Below, one piece after another: positions 54,497 to 63,930 of a DNA stretch of 64,000 bases. The stretch is taken from contig NZ_FMXN01000003.1 in assembly GCF_900104245.1 (NCBI RefSeq), positions 1-64,000 of the forward strand. The letters are read 5' to 3'. The translations under genes were made by a program, and so were the position numbers. Position 1 is the first letter of the stretch, and every line of letters starts with the position of its first letter. The DNA comes from Pseudidiomarina indica. GTDB lineage: Bacteria; Pseudomonadota; Gammaproteobacteria; Enterobacterales; Alteromonadaceae. A model generated the notes under the pieces. The model had not been told where the DNA came from. It ran no database searches and saw only the letters and a list, made by a program, of their open reading frames with translations.

Positions 54497-55723
54497 ATGT
54501 CAGCAAGAAAGTGGAGTGGTGCCTTATTGGCATTGCTTTTCATAGGGGTGCCAACAACGGTCACTAGCCAACAGCACTCGCACCATCATCAGCCTCAGCA
54601 TCAGCACGAGCAAACGCAATATATGTGCCCCATGCACCCACAAATTGTGAGTGAGCAGCCTGGAACCTGCCCGATTTGTGGGATGGATCTTGAGTTACAG
54701 GGCGGCACCCAACACCAACAAGAAGTTTGGGTGAGCGGTGCGATGCAACAGAATCTCGCTATCCAAACCGAGCCAGTACAAATTGAAACCTTAAGGCCCC
54801 AATTAACCAGTGTTGCGCAAATCCAATGGAATGGTAATAGTGCCCATCATATCCACAGTCGCGCCGCAGGATGGATTGAGAAGCTTCATGTGCGCAGTGA
54901 AGGAACCCAAGTGACTCTTGGTCAACCTTTGTATGAAATTTATAGCCGTGAATTGGTGGTGGCGCAGCAGGACTTGCTGCAGGCAATACGGAGTAACGCT
55001 AGTCAAACGCTGATTCATGATGCCAAGCTACGCTTGCAGTTGTTGGGCTTTGCACCGCAATTAATTGCTGCCTTAGAGCGAGATCAGACCATACGGTATC
55101 GGGTGCCAGTCTATGCCAATCATGCGGGTGTCGTTACCGCTATGAATATTGCCCAAGGGATGTATGTCGAGCCTGGGGTTGCCATCATGTCGATTAATGA
55201 AATCGATCCCTATTGGGTCATTGCGGATGTTCCTGAACAATATGCAGATTGGTTCTTGAGTGGTGCTCCGGTTCAGCTTGATTTACCGGCAGCTGGGGTT
55301 CACCAATACGATACCGTCATCGATTATATCTATCCGCAGCTCGATCCACAGGCACGGACCCAACGGGTACGCATCTTGCTCCCTCATCCCCAAGGGAATT
55401 CACAGGTGTTGGTGGGCATGCAAGTGCAAGCAACCTTGTTTGGCGCTCCTCGCGAGCAGGTACTGACAGTGCCGCGCAGTAGTTTGTTGATCACGGGGCA
55501 TGAGAATCGAGTGATTGTGAAAACAGCGGCGGAGACCTTCGCACAACGTCAAGTTCAGGTCGGCCATATCGTCGGGGAGCGAGCGGAAATTTTGCAGGGG
55601 CTTCATCCTGGCGAACAGGTTGTGGTAGCGGGACAGTTTTTGTTGGATTCCGAAGCCACTTTGCTACAAGCACGGTTTGGCTCAACAGCGCAGGAGGCTC
55701 CCCATGCTCACGCCCATCATTGA
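54497..55723 (+). CDS. cusB: Copper/silver efflux membrane-fusion protein CusB-like
   Basis: CusB bridges the CusA pump to an outer-membrane channel and hands metal to the pump. The 408-residue product has a signal peptide, a His-rich stretch (HSHHHQPQHQHEQ, about 27-39), a heavy-metal-binding domain (about 42-66, YMCPMHP...CPICGMDL), then barrel-sandwich, helical hairpin and beta-barrel domains. The metal domain is fused here, while E. coli CusB lacks it. It overlaps cusA by 20 bases. Confidence 0.92.
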   Translation: MSARKWSGALLALLFIGVPTTVTSQQHSHHHQPQHQHEQTQYMCPMHPQIVSEQPGTCPICGMDLELQGGTQHQQEVWVSGAMQQNLAIQTEPVQIETLRPQLTSVAQIQWNGNSAHHIHSRAAGWIEKLHVRSEGTQVTLGQPLYEIYSRELVVAQQDLLQAIRSNASQTLIHDAKLRLQLLGFAPQLIAALERDQTIRYRVPVYANHAGVVTAMNIAQGMYVEPGVAIMSINEIDPYWVIADVPEQYADWFLSGAPVQLDLPAAGVHQYDTVIDYIYPQLDPQARTQRVRILLPHPQGNSQVLVGMQVQATLFGAPREQVLTVPRSSLLITGHENRVIVKTAAETFAQRQVQVGHIVGERAEILQGLHPGEQVVVAGQFLLDSEATLLQARFGSTAQEAPHAHAHH

Positions 55724-58700
55724 AGGCTCTATTCGCAATCGCGTGGTGGTCCTGATTGCTGCCATCATTGTTGCTTGGCTCGGTTGGCGAGCAATGGTAA
55801 CAACTCCGTTAGATGCGATTCCTGATTTGTCGGATGTGCAGGTCATTGTCAAAACCAGCTACCCAGGGCAAGCGCCACAGCTGGTAGAAGAGCAAGTGAC
55901 CTGGCCGCTGGCGAATGTCATGCTGGCCGTTCCTGGGGCAACCGAAGTGAGGGGTTACTCCTTCTTTGGTGATTCCTATCTGTACATTTTATTCGATGAT
56001 GGGACGGATATTTATTGGGCGCGTAGCCGTGTGTTGGAGTACTTAAATCAGGCGCAGCAGCGGTTACCAGCAGGCGTCACGCCAACCTTAGGCCCTGATG
56101 CCAGTGGGGTGGGCTGGATTTATCAATATGTGCTAACGGATCCTACGGGGCAACATGACTTAGGGGCGTTAACAAGTTTGCAGAATTGGTTTCTCAAACA
56201 AGAGTTACAAAGCGTGCCCGGAGTTGCTGAAGTTGCCACGGTAGGTGGGATGATTCAAGCGTACCAAGTGGTTGTTGAGCCAGCCCGTTTAAATGCCTAT
56301 GGGTTAACGCTTAGCCAGATTCGTGATGCGATTCAAACTGCCAACCAAGAAGTTGGGGGCGGTATTGTAGAAATGGCAGAAGCGGAATATATGGTGCGGG
56401 GTACCGGTTACCTCCAATCGCTCAATGATCTACGGCAATTGCCGTTGCCGGTCCGCAGTGCGGCAGGGAGCGCTATCACGCTCGAGGACGTCGCAACCAT
56501 TCGCCGAGGACCAATGAGCCGCCGTGGGATGGCAGAACTCAATGGTGAAGGGGAAGTGGTTGGTGGCATTGTGGTGATGCGCCATGGCGAGAATGCGTTG
56601 GCGACTATTGAACGGGTTCAAGCAAAACTTGCTGTTTTGCAACAAGGGCTGCCAGATGGCGTGACGCTAACCACCGTCTATGATCGGTCCCAACTGATTG
56701 AGCGCGCAGTGGAAAATCTAGAACAGCAACTCATGAAAGAGATGCTATGGGTTGCAGGCGTTTGTGTGCTCTTTTTATTGCATTTGCGTTCTTCGTTGGT
56801 GGCCGTCATAACCTTGCCGTTGGCGGTGTTGATGAGCTTTTTAGTCATGCGCTGGTTAGGTATTAACGCCAATATTATGAGTTTAGGTGGCATTGCGATT
56901 GCTATCGGAGCTCTTGTGGATGCTGCCATCGTGATGGTGGAGAACGCCCACAAACACCTTGAGCGCTATGAGCAGCAACATCAGCAACGCCCCCAAGGTG
57001 AGGAACATTGGCGGGTTATCCGTGCTGCGGCGAGCGAGGTAGGCCCAACCTTATTCTTATCCTTGCTGATTATTACGTTAAGTTTTTTACCGATTTTCGC
57101 GTTTGATCAGCAAGAAGGACGTTTGTTCTCCCCCTTGGCTTATACCAAGACATTTGCGATGGCCGCAGCCGCCTTGTTAGCTGTGACCCTCGTTCCCGTG
57201 TTAATGGGATATTGTGTGCGTGGTCGTCTTGTTAGCGAGCAACGAAATCCGTTAACGCGCATGTTGATCACGCTTTACCGCCCGCTGTTGTTGGTGGTAT
57301 TGCGTTGGCCCAAGCTGACTTTGGTGCTCGCTTTATTTGCTGTGGTGAGCGCTTACTACCCTTGGAGCAAGCTCGGTACCGAGCTGATGCCGACCATGCA
57401 AGAAGGGGATTTGTTGTATATGCCCTCAACGCTACCGGGGATAAGTCCTGCGGCTGCGGTGACCTTATTGCAACAAACCGATCGCCTCATCAAGCAAGTT
57501 CCGGAAGTGGCGACTGTATTCGGTAAAGTAGGTCGTGCTGACACTGCCACTGATCCGGCGCCATTAACGATGTTAGAAACAACCATTCAATTCAAGCCGA
57601 AGTCGCAATGGCGGCCAGCAATGACCATGGAAAAGATCATTGCTGAATTGGATGCGGTGGTCCAAATGCCCGGCGTAACAAATGCATGGGTGCAGCCCAT
57701 CAAAACCCGTATTGATATGCTGTCGACGGGCCTAAAAACCCCCTTGGGTATCAAAATAGCAGGGCCTGAATTGACTGAAATTCAACGGATTGGCAGTGAG
57801 CTAGAGGGGTTAATCAAGCCATTGCCGGGCGTGCAATCTGTCCTCGCGGAGCGGCCCGCCAGCGGTCGTTATATCGAGATTCGCCCTCGGTTGGAAGCAG
57901 CGGCCCGTTACGGCATTGATCAAGCAGCAATTCACCGCATGATTCAGTGGGCGATTGGTGGAGGAGTGATTGCTGAAACCATTGAAGGTACAGAGCGTTA
58001 CCCGATTACATTGCGTTACCCACGGGCCGAGCGTGACCACCTAGCGTCCCTGAAAACATTGCCCATGTTAAGCCACGATGGGGCTTGGGTTACTTTGGAA
58101 CAAGTTGCTGACATCCAGGTGACCGAAGGTCCTGCCATGATTCGTAGTGAAAATGCGCGTCCCAATGGCTGGGTCTTTGTTGATGTTGCGGAAGGAGTCG
58201 CTTTAGGGGATGTCATTCACGCGGCGGAATCCGTGTTGGCTGATTATGTTCTCCCTCCTAAATATAGTCTTGAGTGGTCAGGTCAATATGAGTCCATGCA
58301 ACGGGTGCAAGGGAAGTTACAGCAGCTAGTTCCGGCAACGCTTGCCGTTATCTTTTTGCTGCTGTATCTAACGTTCCATTCGGTTAAACAGGCTCTGTTG
58401 ATTTTGACCCTGGTCCCTATGGCGCTTGCTGGTAGCCTTTGGCTCATTTGGGCGTTAGGTTTTCACCTCTCGCTGGCTGTGGTTGTTGGCATGATCGCCC
58501 TTGCCGGGGTGGCGGCAGAGTTTGGCGTGATTATGCTGCTTTATTTAAATCAGGCTTGGCGTGATAGCCCGCAAATGAGTATTGCGGACTTGCGGCAAGC
58601 GGTTTTAGAAGGGGCAGTACAACGAGTGCGGCCAAAGGCGATGACAGTGATGACTATTATTGCGGGATTATTGCCTATTATGCTCACCGACGGCACCGGT

Positions 58701-58826
58701 AGTGAGGTTATGCAACGCATTGCTGCCCCGATGATTGGGGGGATGATTGCCGCACCATTGCTGAGTTTATTTTTAATCCCTGCGGTATTTTGGCTCTATC
58801 ACCAACACCGTTTAGCGAAGCAATAA
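55704..58826 (+). CDS. cusA: Cu(I)/Ag(I) efflux RND pump CusA
   Basis: This is a proton-driven heavy-metal RND transporter. The 1040-residue protein has the usual 12 helices and two large periplasmic loops. From the ATG at 55704, three Met residues fall at 573 (LLYMPST), 623 (LTMLETT) and 672 (RIDMLST), the same numbers as the three-Met metal site of E. coli CusA. A proton-relay Asp lies at about 406 in GALVDAAIVMVENAHK. No outer-membrane channel gene (cusC) lies in the window. Confidence 0.96.
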   Translation: MLTPIIEGSIRNRVVVLIAAIIVAWLGWRAMVTTPLDAIPDLSDVQVIVKTSYPGQAPQLVEEQVTWPLANVMLAVPGATEVRGYSFFGDSYLYILFDDGTDIYWARSRVLEYLNQAQQRLPAGVTPTLGPDASGVGWIYQYVLTDPTGQHDLGALTSLQNWFLKQELQSVPGVAEVATVGGMIQAYQVVVEPARLNAYGLTLSQIRDAIQTANQEVGGGIVEMAEAEYMVRGTGYLQSLNDLRQLPLPVRSAAGSAITLEDVATIRRGPMSRRGMAELNGEGEVVGGIVVMRHGENALATIERVQAKLAVLQQGLPDGVTLTTVYDRSQLIERAVENLEQQLMKEMLWVAGVCVLFLLHLRSSLVAVITLPLAVLMSFLVMRWLGINANIMSLGGIAIAIGALVDAAIVMVENAHKHLERYEQQHQQRPQGEEHWRVIRAAASEVGPTLFLSLLIITLSFLPIFAFDQQEGRLFSPLAYTKTFAMAAAALLAVTLVPVLMGYCVRGRLVSEQRNPLTRMLITLYRPLLLVVLRWPKLTLVLALFAVVSAYYPWSKLGTELMPTMQEGDLLYMPSTLPGISPAAAVTLLQQTDRLIKQVPEVATVFGKVGRADTATDPAPLTMLETTIQFKPKSQWRPAMTMEKIIAELDAVVQMPGVTNAWVQPIKTRIDMLSTGLKTPLGIKIAGPELTEIQRIGSELEGLIKPLPGVQSVLAERPASGRYIEIRPRLEAAARYGIDQAAIHRMIQWAIGGGVIAETIEGTERYPITLRYPRAERDHLASLKTLPMLSHDGAWVTLEQVADIQVTEGPAMIRSENARPNGWVFVDVAEGVALGDVIHAAESVLADYVLPPKYSLEWSGQYESMQRVQGKLQQLVPATLAVIFLLLYLTFHSVKQALLILTLVPMALAGSLWLIWALGFHLSLAVVVGMIALAGVAAEFGVIMLLYLNQAWRDSPQMSIADLRQAVLEGAVQRVRPKAMTVMTIIAGLLPIMLTDGTGSEVMQRIAAPMIGGMIAAPLLSLFLIPAVFWLYHQHRLAKQ

Positions 58827-58829
58827 CGC

Positions 58830-59582
58830 TTAAAGCAGTACCTGCCAGCCTTGTGTAGGTGCTGCTTTTCTTAATTGCTGGTGAATCATATCGGCCAAAT
58901 CAGGCTTAAGATGATTGATCCAGATTGCTTGGGGCGGTTGAGTGAGTTCGTTGACCAGTTGTAAGCACAACGCTGGGGTCAAATGGTAACTTTTTCGTGC
59001 CACGCTTGCTAATTCGTTGGGGAACGAACATTCAAGTACTAAATGATCCGCGCGGTCAAACTCGTTGAGCCGTTTCACCAAGGCGGCAGAATAGCCGGTA
59101 TCACTCACCCAAAGGGTTGTTTGTTGGTCTTTCACAATGGCAAAACCCAAGGTTGGCACACCGTGGTGTGTGAGAAACGGAGTGAAGGTGACGCCAGCGA
59201 TGGTTATCGCGGTATCGGGCTGGAGTTCATGCCAGCGAATCACAGGGGCATCATTGGGTTGTGTTTGCTCAAAATCAGGCCAAATTTGCCAATTAAAGAC
59301 ATGTTGCCGCAGCGAGAGGATGGTATCGGGGTGCGCATAAATGGTCACCGGATCCTTGGCTGATGTGGTGGCTGCGAGCATGGCCAACAATTGTGGCAAA
59401 CAGCAAATATGATCGCTATGGCTATGCGTCAGAACAATATTCCGAATCCGTTGCAATGATTTTAACGGCAATTGCATGAGTCCTGTTCCTGCATCGAGGA
59501 TCAGCTGGTTATTGATTTGTACACAAATACTGCCAGTGAGACCGCCCAGACCACCACTGGCTCCTAATACCGTTAAATTCAT
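58830..59582 (-). CDS. Metallo-beta-lactamase-fold phosphodiesterase, class II cNMP type
   Basis: The 250-residue protein begins MNLTVLGASGGLGGLTGSIC and has the zinc motif H53-S-H55-S-D57-H58, then HHGVPTLGFAI, WVSDTGYS and LVLECSF. The overall pattern is that of class II 3',5'-cyclic nucleotide phosphodiesterases (CpdP/PDE1-like) in the MBL fold. A tRNase Z-like or other MBL hydrolase remains possible. No signal peptide is seen. Its ATG overlaps the stop of the upstream RND gene (ATGA), so it is translationally coupled to an efflux pump, an unusual pairing. It converges with cusA with three bases between. Confidence 0.75.
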   Translation of the reverse strand: MNLTVLGASGGLGGLTGSICVQINNQLILDAGTGLMQLPLKSLQRIRNIVLTHSHSDHICCLPQLLAMLAATTSAKDPVTIYAHPDTILSLRQHVFNWQIWPDFEQTQPNDAPVIRWHELQPDTAITIAGVTFTPFLTHHGVPTLGFAIVKDQQTTLWVSDTGYSAALVKRLNEFDRADHLVLECSFPNELASVARKSYHLTPALCLQLVNELTQPPQAIWINHLKPDLADMIHQQLRKAAPTQGWQVLL

Positions 59583-62500
59583 TTTACTCGCATCACCACG
59601 GCGTACATGATGGGCACCACCACCAAGGTCAACAGGGTGGCAAAGCCTAGTCCAAACATAATTACGACCGCCATACTGACAAAGAATTCATCAAACAACA
59701 ACGGTGCCATGCCAACAATTGTTGTGGCGGCCGCCATGGTCACTGGGCGTACCCGTGACACGGAGGCATCCAGCAATGCTTGTAGAGCGTTCTTTCCGGC
59801 ATGCAACTCTGCCCGCACCTGTTCGAGTAATACCACCCCATTTTTAATCAGCATGCCCGATAAGCTCAGGAATCCCAGTAATGCCATAAAGCCAAATGGC
59901 TGCTGCGTGATGATTAAGCCAAAGGTCACGCCAATTAAACTGAGTGGCACTGCCGTCCATAAGACAAATGCTTGGCGGATTGAGCTAAATAACAGCACGG
60001 TAATAATAAACATGACCATAAATGCGACCGGCAAGGCATCAAACACGGCTTTGGTCGCCTTCTGTGAAGCTTCCAGTTCACCCCCCCAGTGCAGCTCATA
60101 GCCCAAGGGGAGCGGAATGGCTTCAATGTCGGCTCGAACACGTGCGAGCACCATGCTTGCTGTTTCATTCCCAAAAATATCGTGGTCCGCCATGACCGTG
60201 AGCGTTCGCTTCCGATCGCGGCGAATAATCAGGTGGTCTTCTGCTTGTAACTGAATGTCTTGGACCACTTGGCCGAGCGGAATCGAGCGTTGCAATACGG
60301 AGCTATAAACTTGCAGTTCTTGCCAGTTATCAATATCTTGGCGCTCAGCAAGCGGGGCGCGCATCACAATGGGGAGTAACTCGGTGCCATCGCGATACAC
60401 CCCAACGGTTTGGCCACTGAAGTTACGCTGTAAGACGCTATCAATGTCCGCTTTTGTCACTCCCAGTCGGCGGGCGGCGGCTTCATTAAACTGAGGCTGC
60501 AACACCTTGGTACGCTGGCGCCAATTATCACGTAAATTACGGACGCCACTGTCAGCGGCGAGGATTGCATGGGCCTGTGCCGCCAGTTGCCGTAAGACGA
60601 CGGGGTCGGGGCCGCTAAACCGCGCTTCAATCTTAGCTGCTTGCGTCGGCCCTAATTCCAGAGGCTTCATTTGATATTCCACGTCAGGCTGACGTTGCTG
60701 AATAAAGGTCTCAAAATCTTGCAACACTGCACGCATTTGTTCGGTCGTCGCGGTACGAACGATGAGTTGGGCATAGCTTTCGTACGCTTTTTCGACCATG
60801 TAGGTTAACGTAAAGCGCGGCCCCCCTTGGCCAATGGTGCTGGCAACATAATCAATGCCATAGTCTGCCTCGTGAGCCGTTAAATAATCTTCTAACTCTC
60901 GCAGTTGGGTTGCCGTGGCTCGAATATCTGTGCCTTGCGGGTACCAGATATCAATAAAGGCCATCGGCGTGGTACTCGGAGGGAAAAACGACTGTTTGAT
61001 GGTCGTGAACCCAAATCCGGCCGCAATTAACAAGGCAAGCAGGACGGTCAGCGTGGTTTTGCGCCAGTGGAGGAACCATTGCAGTAATCGCCGATAGCCT
61101 TGAAAAATCCAGTGGTCATACACATCGTCAGTATCAGTCGGCTGTTCTCGTGCTGTGCGTGCTCGTGCATCCTTGCGAAAGAGAATGTTTCCTAAGAAAG
61201 GCGTGAGCGTGATGGCGGTGAACCAGCTTAGTAGGAGCGAAATAAACAGCACCCAAAACAAGGAATTGGCATATTCACCGCTGGCATCACTGGATAAACC
61301 AATGGGGGCAAAGGCAATGATGGCGATGGCGGTGGCACCGAGTAAAGGCCAAAGATTCTGCTGCACCACAGTGCTGGCGGCTTGAATCCGGGATAGCCCG
61401 CGACGTACACCGACCAGCATACCTTCGGCAATCACAATGGCATTATCAACCAGCATCCCGAGCGCGATAATTAAGGCACCCAGCGACACGCGTTGCAATT
61501 GAATACCCATGGCGGACATAAAAATAAAGCTTCCGAGTACGGTGACCAGCAACACCCCCCCAATCAAAATGCCCGAGCGGAGCCCCATGGTGAGCAGCAG
61601 CACCAGCACCACAATCACCACTGCTTCAACTAAGTTGAGTAAAAAGCTATTGACCGAGGCCTGTACTTCGTTCGGCTGGTTGTAAAGCTCGGTCATTGTC
61701 ATTCCCACCGGCTGGGCATAGCGTAACTCTTGAATGCGCTGTTGAACTCGCGCGCCCACCTCAACCACGTTCACGTTTTCCGCAAATGACACTGCCAGCC
61801 AAAGGGAATCGTCGCCATTAAAGCGCACAATATGGGAGGGGATTTCCTGAAATTCCCGAGTCACTGTGGCGACGTCCCGCAGCAAAATACGTTCGTCAGC
61901 GCCGGGGTTGCTGATAATTAAGTCAGCCAGTTCAGACACGCTACTAAATTCGCCGCTGGTTTGGAGACGGATGCGCTCATGACCGAGCATAAACCGACCT
62001 GCATCAGTGACGGCATTTTGGGTTTGCAATAAATTCATAACTTGTTGCGGTGGAATGCCAAAATTGGCGAGCTTCGAACGGGAAACTTCGACCACCACCT
62101 GGGGTTGCTGCTTCCCCACCACGGTCACTTTGCCGACGCCAGGCACTAAGACCAATTCTCGCCGCATGTAATCTGCATAATCGGCGATATCTTGATAACT
62201 GTAGCCTGCGCCTGTCACCGCAAAGGTCATGCCGAACACATCAGAGAAGTCATCTTTGACCATGGGGTCAGCGCTACCGGGAGGAAGGAATTTACGCGTG
62301 TCATTCACTTTACGTCGGAGTTCATCCCACACTTGGGGCATTTGGTGCTTCCGCAAGGTGGCATGCATTTCGACCGTGATTTGGCTTAACCCGGGCTGCG
62401 AAATGGAGGTAACAAAGTCCACGTAAGGAAGTTCTTGAATCGCGTTTTCTAGCCGATAAGTGACTTCTTCTTCAACCTGCTGACTCGTCGCGCCAGGATA

Positions 62501-62650
62501 TTGCGTGATCACCATGGCTTGTTTAAGCGTAAATTCTGGATCTTCTAAGCGTCCCATTTGCAGCAGGGTGAACGTTCCACCCACCAATAAAATTAACAGC
62601 AACAACCAACTGGTAGTGGTACGCTTCATGAAATAGCGAGCAATTTTCAT
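59579..62650 (-). CDS. RND-family efflux pump inner-membrane subunit
   Basis: The 1023-residue protein has RND architecture: a first helix (about 12-30), a large loop with QYPGATSQQVEEEVTYRLEN, a helical block with ALGMLVDNAIVIAEGM (proton-relay Asp), a second loop, and a C-terminal helical block with SLSGMLIKNGVVLLEQ. The sequence suits hydrophobic/amphiphilic export rather than metal (no CusA-type Met triad). The exact substrate is unknown. It overlaps the upstream membrane-fusion gene by one base. No outer-membrane channel is adjacent, so a shared TolC is likely. Confidence 0.93.
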   Translation of the reverse strand: MKIARYFMKRTTTSWLLLLILLVGGTFTLLQMGRLEDPEFTLKQAMVITQYPGATSQQVEEEVTYRLENAIQELPYVDFVTSISQPGLSQITVEMHATLRKHQMPQVWDELRRKVNDTRKFLPPGSADPMVKDDFSDVFGMTFAVTGAGYSYQDIADYADYMRRELVLVPGVGKVTVVGKQQPQVVVEVSRSKLANFGIPPQQVMNLLQTQNAVTDAGRFMLGHERIRLQTSGEFSSVSELADLIISNPGADERILLRDVATVTREFQEIPSHIVRFNGDDSLWLAVSFAENVNVVEVGARVQQRIQELRYAQPVGMTMTELYNQPNEVQASVNSFLLNLVEAVVIVVLVLLLTMGLRSGILIGGVLLVTVLGSFIFMSAMGIQLQRVSLGALIIALGMLVDNAIVIAEGMLVGVRRGLSRIQAASTVVQQNLWPLLGATAIAIIAFAPIGLSSDASGEYANSLFWVLFISLLLSWFTAITLTPFLGNILFRKDARARTAREQPTDTDDVYDHWIFQGYRRLLQWFLHWRKTTLTVLLALLIAAGFGFTTIKQSFFPPSTTPMAFIDIWYPQGTDIRATATQLRELEDYLTAHEADYGIDYVASTIGQGGPRFTLTYMVEKAYESYAQLIVRTATTEQMRAVLQDFETFIQQRQPDVEYQMKPLELGPTQAAKIEARFSGPDPVVLRQLAAQAHAILAADSGVRNLRDNWRQRTKVLQPQFNEAAARRLGVTKADIDSVLQRNFSGQTVGVYRDGTELLPIVMRAPLAERQDIDNWQELQVYSSVLQRSIPLGQVVQDIQLQAEDHLIIRRDRKRTLTVMADHDIFGNETASMVLARVRADIEAIPLPLGYELHWGGELEASQKATKAVFDALPVAFMVMFIITVLLFSSIRQAFVLWTAVPLSLIGVTFGLIITQQPFGFMALLGFLSLSGMLIKNGVVLLEQVRAELHAGKNALQALLDASVSRVRPVTMAAATTIVGMAPLLFDEFFVSMAVVIMFGLGFATLLTLVVVPIMYAVVMRVK

Positions 62651-63747
62651 TATAAGCCTCGCTCTTTAAGCCATGGGCGAACTTGTTGTTGGTCTGTCAG
62701 CGCATGGACTCCAGCGACCACAATTTGCTCACCTGCCTGTAATCCTGCACTGATTTCAGCCCCCTTGTTGGTGATGGCATGCACGGTAACGGCGCGCAGA
62801 CTGACGCGCTGATTGCTTGGGTTATAAACCCATACCGAATAACTCTCTGAAGGTGCCTGGTGCGTTGGCGAGAACAATGCCGAAGCAGGCACCAACTGCG
62901 TGAGCTGGCTTGCGGAAGCGGCAAGATTGGCGCCGATCATCACAGTGGCAGACATGCCAGGCAAAATATTGACGTCGCTGGGGGTTGGTAGTGTAAAAAC
63001 AACGCGATAGGTATTGGTTGCTGGATCAGCGGTGCTGTCCCACTCTTTCAGTCGCGCGGTAAAAGATCGCTCTGGAAGCGCTGGGAAAATGACTTCGGGT
63101 TGATAATCTACTTGGCGCTGTACCCGTGCAAAAAGTGTCTCAGGGACACGAATACTGACATCAATGGCGTCATCCAATTGCAAGGTAGCAATCGGCCGTT
63201 GGGGTTGGACGGTTTCAAATTGTTCGACCAAAACATTTGCAATGGTGCCCGCAAAGGGGGCGCGCAACTCGGTGTAACGCAAATTGGCGCGGGCAGTTTC
63301 CAAGTTCGCCCGAGCGATTTCAAGGTTGGATTTAACTTCGTCAAATTGTTGCGGCGAAATAACGCCTTCGGTGACTAAGTTGTAAGTCCGTTGGTATTGC
63401 GCTTCGGCAAGGTTGAAGCGAGCGGTTGCTTGATCCACCACCAGTTGATAGTCGGTTGGATCGAGTTGCGCAATGAGCTCACCGGGCTCGACTTGGACGC
63501 CGGGTTTGGCAGGGAAGGCAATAATTTCTCCCCCTACGCGGAATGCCAGTTGTGCCACTTTGGCAGCTTCAACAACGGCCGGAAATTGGCGAACTAAAGG
63601 TTCATCCGCGGCGCCCACCGTATAGAGCTTTACCGGTTGAACCAGCGGTTCGTGGGGCGCTAACTCCGAGCGTTCGCCGCATCCACTGATTGCCAGTGAC
63701 AAGGTTAACGTTGCAGTACCGATTAAAATATAACGTCGAAGATGCAT
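62650..63747 (-). CDS. RND-pump periplasmic adaptor (membrane-fusion) lipoprotein
   Basis: The 365-residue adaptor has a lipoprotein signal with ISGC (C23), the biotinyl-lipoyl-like barrel (about 68-100 and 166-200, GVQVEPGELIAQLDPTDYQL), an alpha hairpin (about 100-165, ARANLETARANLRYTELRAP), and a C-terminal beta barrel. It starts the adaptor-pump-phosphodiesterase operon. The ATG has GGAG about eight bases upstream. A divergent LysR gene begins 183 bases away and probably regulates it. Confidence 0.93.
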   Translation of the reverse strand: MHLRRYILIGTATLTLSLAISGCGERSELAPHEPLVQPVKLYTVGAADEPLVRQFPAVVEAAKVAQLAFRVGGEIIAFPAKPGVQVEPGELIAQLDPTDYQLVVDQATARFNLAEAQYQRTYNLVTEGVISPQQFDEVKSNLEIARANLETARANLRYTELRAPFAGTIANVLVEQFETVQPQRPIATLQLDDAIDVSIRVPETLFARVQRQVDYQPEVIFPALPERSFTARLKEWDSTADPATNTYRVVFTLPTPSDVNILPGMSATVMIGANLAASASQLTQLVPASALFSPTHQAPSESYSVWVYNPSNQRVSLRAVTVHAITNKGAEISAGLQAGEQIVVAGVHALTDQQQVRPWLKERGL

Positions 63748-63930
63748 GCAGTACTCCTTGGAATAAGAACTCGTGTTAAACCGATCACTGAAATTTTCGT
63801 CAACTGATTGAGTCGTTCATTGCTTTAGTTGTTAGTTGCTTTAGTTTAGCGCATTGAACGTAAAGTTATATTGAATTAATCTTCACACCATGTTCAATAA
63901 AACTTAATATACTTGTGGGTTGGGCCGTCG
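63748..63930. promoter_or_regulatory. Divergent control region between the efflux operon and a LysR gene
   Basis: The 183-base gap holds an 11-base direct repeat TTGCTTTAGTT (63820-63830 and 63836-63846, 16-base period) and an inverted pair ATTGAAC (63853-63859) / GTTCAAT (63892-63898). LysR-type regulators usually bind such sites between divergent genes. Which of these is the true operator cannot be told from sequence alone. Confidence 0.45.

Noticed and set aside
58800-58850. Terminator between cusA and the phosphodiesterase gene
   Set aside because: Only weak, bulged pairing of short arms could be found in the convergent gap.
59607-60101. Forward open frame opposite the RND pump gene
   Set aside because: Shadow of the codon bias of the pump gene; its composition is unlike a protein and it has no ribosome site.
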